A stretch of 64,000 nt of DNA from Paenibacillus lignilyticus (GCF_017942085.1 NZ_JAGKSP010000003.1:493458-557457), one strand, 5' to 3'; counted from the first letter of the stretch, positions 1 to 9,537 are shown. Notes: a model not told the origin generated them from the sequence alone. Translations and numbers: made by a program.

Positions 1-839
1 TGGTTTACTTCTACCGTTGCGCTTTTCCGAAGATTTAATGGTTTATTAATGATGGGAGGATTATAAAATACGAAATGCTTTCTTCCCCTCGGCGCCCCGT
101 TATCGTCTACCAAACGCATGGGTTTACCTGTAAGCTGTTCGGCAAGCTCCCTTGGGTTTGCGATTGTAGCCGACGTGCAGATAAAAATCGGATCACTGCC
201 ATAAAACTTGCAGATCCGCAGCAGTCTGCGAATGACATTCGATACATGACTGCCGAAGACGCCTCGATATGTATGCAGTTCGTCGATGACGATATATTTG
301 AGATTGCTAAATAAGCTGATCCATTTCGTATGATGCGGAAGAATGGCGGAATGAAGCATATCCGGATTCGTAATGACAATATGGCCTACGTTCTTTACAA
401 TTTGCCGAATTTCCGGGGATGTGTCACCGTCATAGGTAAAACTCTTGATGTCGATTCCCATTTCGGCAATAATTTCGTTCAGCTCGCTCTTCTGATCCTG
501 CGCCAGTGCTTTCGTAGGGAACAGATACAGCGCCCGAGCAGCATCGTCTTCCGCAATAGATTGGAGCACGGGGAGGTTATAGCAAAGCGTTTTTCCCGAT
601 GCGGTCGGGGTGACAGCGACCATATTCTCGCCTTTGCGAATGGTTTCGTAGGCAGTGTACTGATGGCTGTATAGCTGCTCTATTCCTCTTCTGGCTAATG
701 CCTCTTTAATTCTTGCATCGACACTTTCGGGCATGGGTCTTGTTCTTGCTTCTATAGGCTCAACTTCGTGCCAGTTGATGACATTCTCGTTTGCTCGTAA
801 ATCCTGTATGAGATCGGAAAGATTTTTCTTGCGCAACAT
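1..839 (-). CDS. mrfA: DEAD/DEAH-box helicase MrfA (YprA), partial, 5' part only
   Basis: The reading frame begins at the ATG at 837-839 and runs off the left edge, so about 280 residues of a protein usually near 750 are present. The visible part is the first RecA-like helicase domain. It shows LYSHQ (Q-motif position, about residue 57), TASGKT (Walker A, about residue 80), ITNPDM, IDELH (Walker B, about residue 187) and TSAT (motif III). The N-terminal segment around NWHEVEP closely resembles B. subtilis YprA as I recall it. YprA/MrfA acts in an excision-type repair pathway for mitomycin damage; that role is family knowledge. The second helicase domain and the C-terminal zinc-binding DUF1998 region would lie outside the window. 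The gene is transcribed leftwards, away from rnz. Confidence 0.9.
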   Translation of the reverse strand, partial: MLRKKNLSDLIQDLRANENVINWHEVEPIEARTRPMPESVDARIKEALARRGIEQLYSHQYTAYETIRKGENMVAVTPTASGKTLCYNLPVLQSIAEDDAARALYLFPTKALAQDQKSELNEIIAEMGIDIKSFTYDGDTSPEIRQIVKNVGHIVITNPDMLHSAILPHHTKWISLFSNLKYIVIDELHTYRGVFGSHVSNVIRRLLRICKFYGSDPIFICTSATIANPRELAEQLTGKPMRLVDDNGAPRGRKHFVFYNPPIINKPLNLRKSATVEVN

Positions 840-925
840 ATTGATAACCCCCGTGATAGAACGATTGTTCCCCTCATTATAACCGCTTGCGTTAAAATAA
901 AAAAAGCCCTATTTTTAACAAACGT

Positions 926-966
926 CAGAAGCCGTCTTCTCGCAGCATGCGATCGGACGGCTTCTG
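926..966 (-). terminator. putative terminator downstream of rnz
   Basis: Inverted repeat with 11-base arms (CAGAAGCCGTC and GACGGCTTCTG) just past the rnz stop. On the minus strand a modest T-rich stretch follows. Terminator assignment is an inference. Confidence 0.55.
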
Positions 967-1000
967 GGTGAACCCCGCTTGTCACCTTATAAGGCGCTTC

Positions 1001-1927
1001 CTATGTTGAACGCTTCACTTGAAATTCCGCATAATCAAACGCGGCATCAGTATAAGGGAAAATGGTCCGAGCATCCTTCACCAGCTCCGCTACTGCTTCA
1101 TCGTCGAATCGCGAGCTGAAATGGGTCACTACGAGCCGCTTGACCCCTGCTTCAGCCGCAATCTCTGCGGCTTGGCGAATCGTGGAATGGCCGTAAGCAG
1201 CCGCTTTCTCCTCCATTCCGCCTGCGAATGTCGCTTCGTGCACCAGCAAATCGGCATCTTTCGCCAGCACAATGGCATTCTGGCAAGGCGTAGTATCACC
1301 GAGAATGGTGACAATGCGTCCCGGCAACTGTGGGCCGACTACATGGGATGAAGAAATTGTGCGACCATCCTCGAGTGTGATCGATTCGCCGCGTTTGAGC
1401 TTGCCGTACAACGGCCCCGGCCGCACCCCCAGCTCAGCAAGCCTCCCCAGATTTAACTGCCCTTGCTGCGGACGCTCGGTGATGCGGTAACCAAAGCATG
1501 GCAACCGATGGTCCAGCTCGGCTGCTTCCACGACGAATCGATCATCCGCAGCCACCTCTCCTGCAGAAACCTCGATTACTTCAAGCTCATAACCCAGATG
1601 AACTCCGCTATGCTGGAAGATCACATTTAAATATTCCTTGAGTCCGGCTGGGCCAAAGATTTGAAGCGGACCTGCCCCCTCAAAATACGTCCGGCTGCTC
1701 AGCAAACCCGGCAATCCGTAGAGATGATCACCATGCAAATGAGTAATAAAGATCCGTTCCAATTTATTTAACTTCAATCCGCCGTGCAGCAGCCGATGCT
1801 GCGTGCCTTCGCCGGTATCGAACAGCCAGAACCCGCAGTGCGGTTCAGGAAGACAAAAGGCTATGGAAGTCACATTGCGTGTTTTCGTTGGTCTTCCTGC
1901 GCTGGTTCCGAGAAACGTGAGCTGCAT
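1001..1927 (-). CDS. rnz: ribonuclease Z (tRNA 3'-end processing)
   Basis: A 308-residue metallo-beta-lactamase-fold endonuclease that removes 3' trailers from tRNA precursors. The N-terminus (LTFLGTSAG) and the zinc-binding motif THLHGDHLYGLPG near residues 61-73 are diagnostic. The later DTTP, HEATF and GHST segments match the remaining metal ligands of the long beta-CASP-less RNase Z family. A GGAGG lies 8 bases before the ATG at 1927, so that start is chosen over an in-frame TTG at 1942. The length agrees with bacterial RNase Z (about 300-310). It stands alone between metH and the helicase gene. Confidence 0.93.
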   Translation of the reverse strand: MQLTFLGTSAGRPTKTRNVTSIAFCLPEPHCGFWLFDTGEGTQHRLLHGGLKLNKLERIFITHLHGDHLYGLPGLLSSRTYFEGAGPLQIFGPAGLKEYLNVIFQHSGVHLGYELEVIEVSAGEVAADDRFVVEAAELDHRLPCFGYRITERPQQGQLNLGRLAELGVRPGPLYGKLKRGESITLEDGRTISSSHVVGPQLPGRIVTILGDTTPCQNAIVLAKDADLLVHEATFAGGMEEKAAAYGHSTIRQAAEIAAEAGVKRLVVTHFSSRFDDEAVAELVKDARTIFPYTDAAFDYAEFQVKRST

Positions 1928-2025
1928 GCATGCTCCCTCCAATCTCCATCCTTATGCTATCTATAACAATACCCTCCATAACTGCAGCTTAACACCGCAA
2001 GTTTGGAGGGTACCTATGCTATCCG

Positions 2026-5000
2026 TTACGCTTTCTCTACGTTGAAATACTGGGCTTCCGGATGGGCGAATACCATCGCGGATACCGATGCTTCCGGCTC
2101 CATCATGAAACCTTCGGTTAATTGTACGCCGATATCCTCCGGTTTCATCAGCTCAAACAGCGGCTGTTGATCTTCCAGGTTCGGACAAGCCGGGTAACCA
2201 AAGGATACGCGAATACCTTGATAACGAGCGCCATGGCGCTGTTTCATCGTCATCTCCGGATGATCCGGGAACCCCCAAGTATCGCGCATCAGATGATGAA
2301 CGCGTTCTGCCATGGCTTCCGCAACCTCAAGTGCAACGGATTGCAGCGCATGGGAGCGCAAGTAGTCGCCGTTATCTTTCAGCTCGGTCGCTTTCTCCCT
2401 TACGCCTTCACCTGCTGTTACGACGAGGAAGCCGACGTAATCCATCACGCCGCTCTCCACCGATTTCAAGAAATCCGCCAAGCAAAGATAAGGCTCAACT
2501 TGCTGGCGAGGGAACGTGAACCGTTTGATCTCAACACCCGGCTGGCTTGGGTCATAAATAATAATATCGTTGCCCGATGATTGTGCCGGGAAGAAACGAT
2601 ACATCCCGTTAGCTTTCAGCAAGCCTTTGGCGCCATCGGCAAGAAGTCCGTCAACCGTCTCTTTCAAACTCGCTGCTTTCTCATTGCCTTCGGCAAGCAG
2701 TGTGTCCACGTTGCCTTTCAAACCAAGATGATGGCCAAGCAGCATCTGCATGTTAATATAAGGCACGATATGCGGAATCGGTACGTTGCGAAGTACATGT
2801 CGCTCCGTATCCGGCGGGATGTACACGGGAGCATCCTTGGAAACATTCGATTTCACCGCACGCGTCAGCTCAGGAAGCGGCTTCTTCTCCGTTTCTTCCA
2901 AGTAGCCGGATGCTTTGAGCGCAGCCATTTCTTCTTCATAGACGAGGCGGTGTTCCTTGTCCATCAGCTTGTTGGCAATGTCCAAACCATCCATCGCATC
3001 CTTCGCGTACAGCACCAACCCGTCATATTCAGGTCCGATCCGATGCTTCGTAAATTTACGGGTAAGCGCCGCGCCTCCGACCAGAATCGGAGCGTCAATG
3101 CCTGCACTGCGCAAATCCTGCGCGGTCAGCACCATCTGCTGGGCCGATTTCACGAGCAGACCTGAAAGTCCAATCGCGTCAACCGGTTCCTTGCGGTACG
3201 ACTCAATAATCTGTTCGGGCGGAACTTTGATGCCCAAGTTTATGATTTTGTAGCCATTGTTGGATAAGATGATTTCGACCAGGTTTTTACCGATATCATG
3301 GACGTCGCCTTTAACCGTGGCCAGCATGATTTTACCTTTAACAGCCGTTTCATTCTTTTCCATGAACGGTTCGAGATACGTAACGGACGCTTTCATCACT
3401 TCGGCGCTTTGCAGCACCTCTGCCACGATCAGCTCATTTCCGTTAAACAGGCGGCCGACTTCCTCCATCCCTCTCATCAGCGGTCCGTTGATGATTTCAA
3501 GCGGCGAGTACTTCTTCATCGCCTCATCAAGATCCGGATAGAGTCCTTCCTTCGTTCCTTCGACAACATAAGAAGCAAGGCGTTCTTCAAGCGTCAACGT
3601 GGAAATTTTCTCTTTCTTCACAACTTTCTTCTCGCGGAATGCTGCGACGAAAGCAGCCAACGTCTCATCGTTCGTATTGTAGATCAACTCTTCGGCAAGG
3701 CGGCGCTCTTCTTCCGGAATGGAAGCATACCGCTCCAGTTTCTCCGTATTCACGATTGCATAATCAAGACCGGCCTTCGTCGTGTGATAGAGATAAACGG
3801 AGTTAAGCACTTCACGGCCCGCATCCGGCAAGCCGAACGAGATATTACTCAGCCCGAGTATCGTCTTAGCCTTCGGATACTTCGCTTTAATCATCTTAAT
3901 GCCTTCTATGGTCTCAACCGCAGAACCGATATACTGCGGATCGCCGGATCCAACCGGGAACATGTTCGGGTCAAAAATAATATCTTCCGGGTTCATGCCA
4001 TATTTGCCGGTTAACAGCTCATACGACCGTGTAGCCACTTCCATCTTCGCTTCACGCGATACGGCTTGTCCACGCTCATCGATAAGAATACAAACAACGG
4101 CCGCACCGTAGCGATGAATGAGCGGCAAAATCTTCTCGAATTTGGACTCGCCATCCTCCAAGTTAATGGAGTTGATAATGGCTTTCCCTTGGGAATACTT
4201 CAAGCCTAGCTCAATAATATGATCGTACGTGGAATCGAGCATGAGCGGCACTTTTATCTTCTTCACAACTTCGGGAAGGAATTTATGAACGGCATGCGCC
4301 TCATCAATGTCGGTATCCTGAAGGTTAATATCAATAATGTGAGCGCCGCCCTTCACTTGTGCACGGGCAATTTCGGACGCTTCATCATACTTCTCTTCTT
4401 TTATGAGTCGTTTGAATTTCCGGGATCCGGAAATATTCGTACGTTCACCGATCATGATAGGACGGTTATCTTCTTCAATATAAACCGTCTCGATACCGGA
4501 AACCGCCGGCGGATGCTCCCCTTGTTTCGAACGCGGCGCGTAATTCGCCAGCGTTTCCGCCATGGCACGGATATGATCCGGCGTCGTGCCGCAGCATCCG
4601 CCCGCGATATTAATCCAGCCCTGTTCGGCAAAATCAGCGATTTTCCTCGCCAGCGATTCCGGCGATTCGTGATAGTTCCCATTCTCATCCGGCAAGCCGG
4701 CATTCGGATAGCAGCTGACAGCTGCATGCGAAATCGCCGATAAAGAACGGATGTGGTCACGCATAAATTCCGGACCCGTTGCGCAGTTAAGCCCGATCGC
4801 GATCGGGTTCATATGCTCAAGCGAGATATAGAAGGATTCGATATTTTGTCCGGCTAATGTTGTGCCCATCGGCTCGATCGTACCGGAAATCATGAGTGGA
4901 AGCGTCTTGCCCGTTTCTTCGTAAGCTTTATGAATACCGATTGTGCCGGCTTTTACGTTAAGTGTATCTTGTGAGGTTTCCAGCAGCATGGCGTCAACGC

Positions 5001-5463
5001 CGCCTTCAATGAGCGCGATGGCTTGCTCGTAATAGCTCTCCACGAGCTGATCAAACGTAACTCCGCCTGTTACGGACAGCGTCTTCGTAGTTGGCCCAAG
5101 CGCTCCGGCTACGTAACGCGGCTTGTCCGGTGTGGAGTACTTGTCTGCCGCTGCACGGGCAAGGGATGCCGCGGCAAGATTGATCTCTCTTGCCTTCTCC
5201 GGAATATCATATTCAGCAAGAACGACGCTTGTTGCGCCGAACGTATTGGTTTCGAGAATGTCTGCACCTGCAGCCAAGTAAGCTTCATGGATTCCTTGAA
5301 TCACATCGGGACGTGTCAGAACGAGCATTTCATTACAGCCGTCCAGTTCTTCGCCGCCAAAATCCTCCGGCCCCAGATCCGCCTGTTGAATCATCGTTCC
5401 CATAGCACCGTCGAGAATGAGAATTCGTTTCGCGAGCATATCCTGCATTGTCGGTTTCGTCAA
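2026..5463 (-). CDS. metH: cobalamin-dependent methionine synthase MetH
   Basis: About 1145 residues that transfer a methyl group from 5-methyltetrahydrofolate to homocysteine through cobalamin. The modules appear in the usual order: an N-terminal homocysteine-binding domain (LDGAMGTMIQ, and GGCCGT carrying two zinc cysteines), a pterin-binding domain, the B12 domain with DVHDIGKN (cobalamin-ligand His), and a C-terminal S-adenosylmethionine reactivation domain (RHGARYQGIRVSFGYPACP). The start is uncertain: the frame is open to a GTG at 5496, a GGAAGG sits inside that extension, and TTG 5463 or ATG 5448 fit better. No S-box or cobalamin riboswitch is evident in the 160-base gap to the divergent mtnD, although both genes serve methionine metabolism. 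Confidence 0.95.
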   Translation of the reverse strand: MTKPTMQDMLAKRILILDGAMGTMIQQADLGPEDFGGEELDGCNEMLVLTRPDVIQGIHEAYLAAGADILETNTFGATSVVLAEYDIPEKAREINLAAASLARAAADKYSTPDKPRYVAGALGPTTKTLSVTGGVTFDQLVESYYEQAIALIEGGVDAMLLETSQDTLNVKAGTIGIHKAYEETGKTLPLMISGTIEPMGTTLAGQNIESFYISLEHMNPIAIGLNCATGPEFMRDHIRSLSAISHAAVSCYPNAGLPDENGNYHESPESLARKIADFAEQGWINIAGGCCGTTPDHIRAMAETLANYAPRSKQGEHPPAVSGIETVYIEEDNRPIMIGERTNISGSRKFKRLIKEEKYDEASEIARAQVKGGAHIIDINLQDTDIDEAHAVHKFLPEVVKKIKVPLMLDSTYDHIIELGLKYSQGKAIINSINLEDGESKFEKILPLIHRYGAAVVCILIDERGQAVSREAKMEVATRSYELLTGKYGMNPEDIIFDPNMFPVGSGDPQYIGSAVETIEGIKMIKAKYPKAKTILGLSNISFGLPDAGREVLNSVYLYHTTKAGLDYAIVNTEKLERYASIPEEERRLAEELIYNTNDETLAAFVAAFREKKVVKKEKISTLTLEERLASYVVEGTKEGLYPDLDEAMKKYSPLEIINGPLMRGMEEVGRLFNGNELIVAEVLQSAEVMKASVTYLEPFMEKNETAVKGKIMLATVKGDVHDIGKNLVEIILSNNGYKIINLGIKVPPEQIIESYRKEPVDAIGLSGLLVKSAQQMVLTAQDLRSAGIDAPILVGGAALTRKFTKHRIGPEYDGLVLYAKDAMDGLDIANKLMDKEHRLVYEEEMAALKASGYLEETEKKPLPELTRAVKSNVSKDAPVYIPPDTERHVLRNVPIPHIVPYINMQMLLGHHLGLKGNVDTLLAEGNEKAASLKETVDGLLADGAKGLLKANGMYRFFPAQSSGNDIIIYDPSQPGVEIKRFTFPRQQVEPYLCLADFLKSVESGVMDYVGFLVVTAGEGVREKATELKDNGDYLRSHALQSVALEVAEAMAERVHHLMRDTWGFPDHPEMTMKQRHGARYQGIRVSFGYPACPNLEDQQPLFELMKPEDIGVQLTEGFMMEPEASVSAMVFAHPEAQYFNVEKA

Positions 5464-5582
5464 AAGATGCACTTCCCTTCCGAAAATCCAACTCACTGCC
5501 TTTATTTCAGCTTAGGCGTGGTCGATTCAGCAAAAATCATTTCCCTATACTCTACCAGAATTCACCGCGCGTGCAAAGAACC

Positions 5583-5611
5583 TTTTCAGGCCAATCGTTT
5601 TGTTCTATAAT
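5583..5611 (+). promoter_or_regulatory. putative sigma-A promoter of mtnD
   Basis: TATAAT at 5606-5611 with a weak -35 (TTTTCA, 5583-5588) at a 17-base spacing, about 45 bases upstream of the mtnD start. Confidence 0.4.
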
Positions 5612-5656
5612 TATTCTGATCGGAATTACGATTTTTGTGAAAAGAGGGATTATTCG

Positions 5657-6193
5657 ATGGCTGAAATTCGAATTCGCAGCACGGATGAGCGCATCTCCGG
5701 CGAAGAGAACGTCCGCGCCTTTCTAGAGAAGCAAGAAGTACTTTATGAGCACTGGGATGCCAGCAAGCTTCCGACTGAACTTCATAACAAATTTGTATTG
5801 AATGATGAAGAGAAGCAAACCATTCTTAGCACATACGACGATGAAATCCGTGACCTTGCAGCACGTCGCGGCTACAAAATCTGGGATGTAATCTCTTTGT
5901 CCGATGCAACTCCGAACATCGAGGAACTGCTGAAGAAGTTTGAGCAAATCCACATTCATACCGAAGATGAAATTCGCGGCATCGTGTCCGGTCGCGGTAT
6001 CTTCATCATTAAAGGCGACGAGGAAACCGGGTATTTCGATGTAGAGCTCGAAGCCGGCGATGTCATCTCCGTACCGGAGAACAAAGCACACTTCTTCACG
6101 CTGATGGACAACCGCGAAATTATCGCTGTTCGCCTCTTTATCGAGAAAGACGGCTGGGTTGCTCACAATATCGAGGATCCTGCTTTCGCCTAA
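5657..6193 (+). CDS. mtnD: acireductone dioxygenase (methionine salvage)
   Basis: A 178-residue cupin. It should oxidise the acireductone intermediate of the methionine salvage pathway to 2-keto-4-methylthiobutyrate and formate (Fe form). The metal-binding signature HIHTEDEIR lies near residues 96-104 (His, His, Glu), and the fourth ligand is the His in ENKAHFF near residue 140. The ATG at 5657 follows AGAGGGA at a suitable distance. An upstream in-frame start at 5600 would overlap the promoter and is less likely. No other salvage genes (mtnA, mtnK, mtnW) are beside it; the only methionine neighbour is the divergent metH. Confidence 0.9.
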   Translation: MAEIRIRSTDERISGEENVRAFLEKQEVLYEHWDASKLPTELHNKFVLNDEEKQTILSTYDDEIRDLAARRGYKIWDVISLSDATPNIEELLKKFEQIHIHTEDEIRGIVSGRGIFIIKGDEETGYFDVELEAGDVISVPENKAHFFTLMDNREIIAVRLFIEKDGWVAHNIEDPAFA

Positions 6194-6204
6194 TACCTGG
6201 AGTC

Positions 6205-6242
6205 AAATAAGAAGACCCGTCCTCGGACGGGTCTTCTTATTT
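6205..6242 (+). terminator. strong terminator after mtnD
   Basis: Near-perfect inverted repeat, with arms AAATAAGAAGACCCGTCC and its complement separated by 2 bases. It is A/T-rich at both ends, so it can also serve the convergent HAD gene. Confidence 0.85.
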
Positions 6243-6273
6243 GCGTTTCTAGGCATGCTGTACTTCTCCATGC

Positions 6274-7059
6274 TTAGAGAAGCAAAGGCAGCAATTCTTC
6301 CAAATGCTTAATTTCATGAGAAGGAATAATTTCATCGGAACGCGTCATGCCGTGGCGATTAATCCAAACGGAAGTCATGCCAATCGTATTGGCACCCAGA
6401 ATATCCGTTGTCAGCTTGTCCCCTACCATAATGCCATGCTCCGGTTCAACGCCGAGACGCTCTAATGCATGTTGGAAGATGGCGGCAGCCGGTTTGCCTT
6501 GGCCGAATTCACCGGAAATAATAATATGATCAAAATAAGGCACGATCGCCGGAACGCCAGCCAGCTTCTCACGCTGAAGGTCAGGCGATCCGTTCGTCAG
6601 CAGCAGAAGCCTGTACTTTCCTTTCAGCTGATCCAAGATCGCAAACGTCTCTTCGTATACATAAGGACGGCTGCGGCGTTCAGCCGGGAACTGCTCGGCA
6701 AGCTGTGCTCCGAGCTCCGCATTGTCCACGCCGAGCGCCTTCAGGCCGCGTGTCCAAGCTTCGCGGCGATAGGCCGGCGCGAGCTGCTGGAGCTGGCGGA
6801 ACTCTTCTTGTTCCCCCTCAAGAAAATTCGCCCACAGCCCCTCAAACGGATTAATGCCGATCATTTTGGTGAATGGGAACGTTTCATAGGACTCATAGAG
6901 TGCACGAGCTTCGCGGCGAACGGCTTCTTCCAAGCTTTTCGCATCTACTCCGGTTTCTGCTGCGGCGGTTTGACAAGTCGCATCAAATGCTTCCTGTACG
7001 CTTCGGTCATCCCATAATAAAGTATCATCGAGGTCAAATAAGACTGCTTGTTTAGCCAT
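6274..7059 (-). CDS. HAD-family hydrolase (phosphatase)
   Basis: A 261-residue haloacid-dehalogenase-type hydrolase of subfamily IA. Motif I is FDLDDTLL (residues 8-15, nucleophile Asp and acid Asp), followed by a helical cap. Motif II is LLTNGS, motif III the Lys in GQGKP, and motif IV GDKLTTDILGA. Such enzymes dephosphorylate small metabolites or nucleotides (YjjG/YsaA-like), but the substrate cannot be read from the sequence. No strong ribosome binding site is seen at this start. It lies upstream of no obvious pathway partner. Confidence 0.82.
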   Translation of the reverse strand: MAKQAVLFDLDDTLLWDDRSVQEAFDATCQTAAAETGVDAKSLEEAVRREARALYESYETFPFTKMIGINPFEGLWANFLEGEQEEFRQLQQLAPAYRREAWTRGLKALGVDNAELGAQLAEQFPAERRSRPYVYEETFAILDQLKGKYRLLLLTNGSPDLQREKLAGVPAIVPYFDHIIISGEFGQGKPAAAIFQHALERLGVEPEHGIMVGDKLTTDILGANTIGMTSVWINRHGMTRSDEIIPSHEIKHLEELLPLLL

Positions 7060-7085
7060 AATCGTGTCTGCACTCCACTTCCGAA

Positions 7086-7604
7086 TTATTTTTCAGTGAA
7101 CGAAATACCATGCTGCGCGGAGAACGTCCGCAGGCGCTCAGCCATTTGATCGGTTGGGAAACGGTTCATCACACGCGAGAACACCCAGTTGCCGCCTTTA
7201 TGCTGTTCAACAACAATGTAGCCCTTCTGCGAGGAGATGGCCTTAATGTTGTTTACATAGATCGAGCGATCGCCGGTGAACCGGCGGGAGCGAATAAAGT
7301 CGCTGCCTACAGAAAGATACGGACGGCGCAGCGTGAATAACAGAGCCAGGATCACATAACAAGCTACAGTTAGCCAGAACATGTTACCCGTCTGCTTATA
7401 TGTATCCGAAGTTACCGTAACGATGACATAGAACAAGATGAACAGCAGCAGGAAGGCCGGCATTAAATAGCTTCTTCCTTTAAAGGTGTCGAGCTTCACT
7501 CCGCCTGATTTGGCAGCCATAAGCGGCGCCTGGCCATGTTTCTTACGTTGTTTGTTAATTTGAGATTGGTTCTTCTGTACTTTACGTTCCCACGATCTTG
7601 ACAA
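7086..7604 (-). CDS. conserved small membrane protein, unknown function
   Basis: I do not recognise a named family. The protein has 172 residues: a strongly basic, Gln-rich N-terminus (about 35 residues), two hydrophobic segments near residues 46-64 and 75-90 that should be a membrane hairpin, and a soluble C-terminal domain of about 80 residues rich in beta-strand-like sequence (YLSVGSDFIRSRRF onward), reminiscent of PH-like YcxB/YdbT domains. The start is TTG at 7604, supported by GGAGG seven bases upstream. It sits 26 bases upstream of the HAD gene on the same strand and may be cotranscribed with it. Confidence 0.7.
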   Translation of the reverse strand: MSRSWERKVQKNQSQINKQRKKHGQAPLMAAKSGGVKLDTFKGRSYLMPAFLLLFILFYVIVTVTSDTYKQTGNMFWLTVACYVILALLFTLRRPYLSVGSDFIRSRRFTGDRSIYVNNIKAISSQKGYIVVEQHKGGNWVFSRVMNRFPTDQMAERLRTFSAQHGISFTEK

Positions 7605-7656
7605 GGGTGTTCCTCCTTCATAATCTTCAACATGCTGTAATTCTTCTTGCTATAAG

Positions 7657-8643
7657 TTAAAACGGTCTAGCGAATTTCGCTATGAAACGGTTCGGATATT
7701 CACTGGGCAACGCACTAACTTCATCCAGCTTGTTCCATACCGAATCCGGCATCGTCCAACCGATCGCGCCCATATTGTCTTCAAACTGCTCCAATGTGCT
7801 TGCTCCGAAGATCGGAGACGTAATGCCTTTGCGTTGGAGCAACCAAGACAACGCCACTTGAGCAGGCGTGCGCTCCAGTTCTTTCGCTGCTTTCACCACC
7901 GCTTCCAGTACTGCAAAGTTGCTCTGACTGGCGCGAATTGCCCAGGAGCTCTCGCCTTGCTTGGACGTTAATCTTCCGCTAACAGGCTCCTCTCGTGTAT
8001 ACCTGCCCGTCAGAAAACCCCCGCCTAATGGTGCCCAAGGAATAATGCCTACATTCTCTTCCAGACATAAAGATAGCATTTCGCGGTCCATCTCACGGCT
8101 AACCAGACTATATTGCGGTTGAATCGAGATAAATCGGACATAACGATTCCAATCGCTGGTAGACAGTGACTTCATGAGCTGCCAGGCGAAGAAATTGGAA
8201 CAGCCGATGTAACGAACTTTACCCGAGGTTACCAAGTCGTCGAGTGCGCGTAGCGTCTCTTCAATCGGTGTTGCGTGATCCCATACATGTACTTGGTAGA
8301 GGTCGATATAGTCGGTATCCAGTCTCTTCAAGCTTGCTTCGACGGCATCCATAATATGCTTTCTGGAAACGCCGACGCCGTTTGGATGATTCGCGGTAGC
8401 AAATCTCACTTTCGTTGCGAGAACTACTTCCGATCGTCGATCTTTTATCGCTTTGCCTACAATTTCTTCAGAACGGCCGGACACATATACGTTCGCAGTA
8501 TCGAGGAAATTGCCGCCTTTCTCGAAGAAACGATTCATCATCTCTATGGAATCCGTCTCGCTTGTCGTGTTACCGAATGTCATTGTACCTAAACAAAGCT
8601 CCGATACGGCCAAACCGCTTCGGCCTAATAAACGATATTGCAT
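7657..8643 (-). CDS. aldo/keto reductase
   Basis: A 328-residue NADPH-dependent (beta/alpha)8-barrel oxidoreductase. The catalytic tetrad is visible as Asp in FLDTANVY, the Tyr of the same motif, Lys in ATKV and His in YQVHVWD. The NADPH-binding C-terminal half contains SWLLQRKGITSPIFGAST. It resembles the general-stress/YhdN-IolS group of AKRs; the substrate is unknown. AGGAGGA lies 8 bases before the ATG. Confidence 0.88.
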   Translation of the reverse strand: MQYRLLGRSGLAVSELCLGTMTFGNTTSETDSIEMMNRFFEKGGNFLDTANVYVSGRSEEIVGKAIKDRRSEVVLATKVRFATANHPNGVGVSRKHIMDAVEASLKRLDTDYIDLYQVHVWDHATPIEETLRALDDLVTSGKVRYIGCSNFFAWQLMKSLSTSDWNRYVRFISIQPQYSLVSREMDREMLSLCLEENVGIIPWAPLGGGFLTGRYTREEPVSGRLTSKQGESSWAIRASQSNFAVLEAVVKAAKELERTPAQVALSWLLQRKGITSPIFGASTLEQFEDNMGAIGWTMPDSVWNKLDEVSALPSEYPNRFIAKFARPF

Positions 8644-8674
8644 GCTACATGTCCTCCTTCAAATGAGACTGCTG

Positions 8675-8878
8675 CTAATGCTTGATCGTATCTTCCCCGT
8701 TCTCCTCATCTTCCACGTATTTGATGGTATCGAGTTGATTTCGGAAGTTTTTCTTGAAATTCTCAAGATATAGACGGCGAAGCTCGTCGCGTTCGACCAG
8801 TTCCTCCGGTGACAACCCTACGGTTTTGTTCTTTCTGGATAGTTCATTAATACGGGCGATGATCTTTTCCATTTCCAT
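8675..8878 (-). CDS. ynzC: DUF896 (YnzC) family protein
   Basis: A 67-residue, highly charged helical protein typical of the UPF0291/DUF896 family (B. subtilis YnzC, 77 residues). IIARINELSRK and GLSPEE are the family signature. The ATG at 8878 follows GGGAGGGA. In B. subtilis ynzC belongs to the SOS-regulated yneA-yneB-ynzC operon divergent from lexA. Here it lies downstream of the YneA-like gene in the same orientation, but yneB is absent and a 270-base gap separates the two. Function is unknown. Confidence 0.85.
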   Translation of the reverse strand: MEMEKIIARINELSRKNKTVGLSPEELVERDELRRLYLENFKKNFRNQLDTIKYVEDEENGEDTIKH

Positions 8879-9147
8879 TGTGCTCCCTCCCTGTTTCGGC
8901 CAACATGTCATTCTTTACTTTGACATTTTTAATTGCCCATTGTCAAGGCGAAACGGCCTTCTCCGAAGCTTGATTCCCGTTGTTCGATCATGCTCGATTT
9001 TCGGTCTGATTCACCTTATTAATACGTTATGCCGCCAGAAATGAAAAAAGCCTGAGCATTGGAGACCCAGACTTCTGAATGTAGATCCTCATGGATCGTT
9101 AATGTAAGGAAGTATGCCTTCTGTAGAAGCTGTTACCTTGAACCTAG

Positions 9148-9525
9148 TTATTCAGCGGGAATAATTAAGGATTGTCCGGCTTGCAACGAGCTGGAGGTCA
9201 AGTTGTTCCGTTGTTTCAAGTTGAAAACAACGTGGCGGATATCTTCGCCTTCTTTACGAATACTGCTTGCGATATTCCAAAGTGTGTCACCGGAGCCAAC
9301 AACGACGATCTGCTCCGAGGCAGTTGGTGCTGCCGTATATTCACTGTTCGCTTGGCTTGTCATTAGTGACAGTCCTGTGAAGAGCAGTACGAAAAACAGT
9401 GTTGCAACGGCTAGTCTCATTAATAAGCGCTCTGTTCTTCTATCTTGCCAAGTGCGCTTCACGGCGCGAGTCTTGCGAGTTTCACCTTTATAATTAGAAG
9501 AGTAAGTGGACATCGTTGTCATCAT
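9148..9525 (-). CDS. yneA: YneA-like SOS cell-division inhibitor with LysM domain
   Basis: About 125 residues: a basic N-terminus, one hydrophobic segment (about residues 36-55, LMRLAVATLFFVLLF), then a C-terminal LysM domain (GSGDTLWNIAS to SLIIPAE). This is the architecture of YneA, the SOS-induced suppressor of cell division in Bacillus. Position supports the call, as it diverges from lexA across an array of LexA boxes. The start is uncertain: ATG codons at 9525, 9522 and 9513 all lie near GGGGTG/GGAG. The membrane segment with an external LysM suggests it acts at the septal wall. YneA proteins are unstable in vivo; no specific protease signal is visible. Confidence 0.85.
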   Translation of the reverse strand: MMTTMSTYSSNYKGETRKTRAVKRTWQDRRTERLLMRLAVATLFFVLLFTGLSLMTSQANSEYTAAPTASEQIVVVGSGDTLWNIASSIRKEGEDIRHVVFNLKQRNNLTSSSLQAGQSLIIPAE

Positions 9526-9537
9526 TCTCCAGCACCC

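Noticed and set aside
5497..5656. S-box (SAM) or cobalamin riboswitch upstream of metH or mtnD
   Set aside because: The gap is short and shows neither the conserved S-box core nor a B12-box-like sequence.
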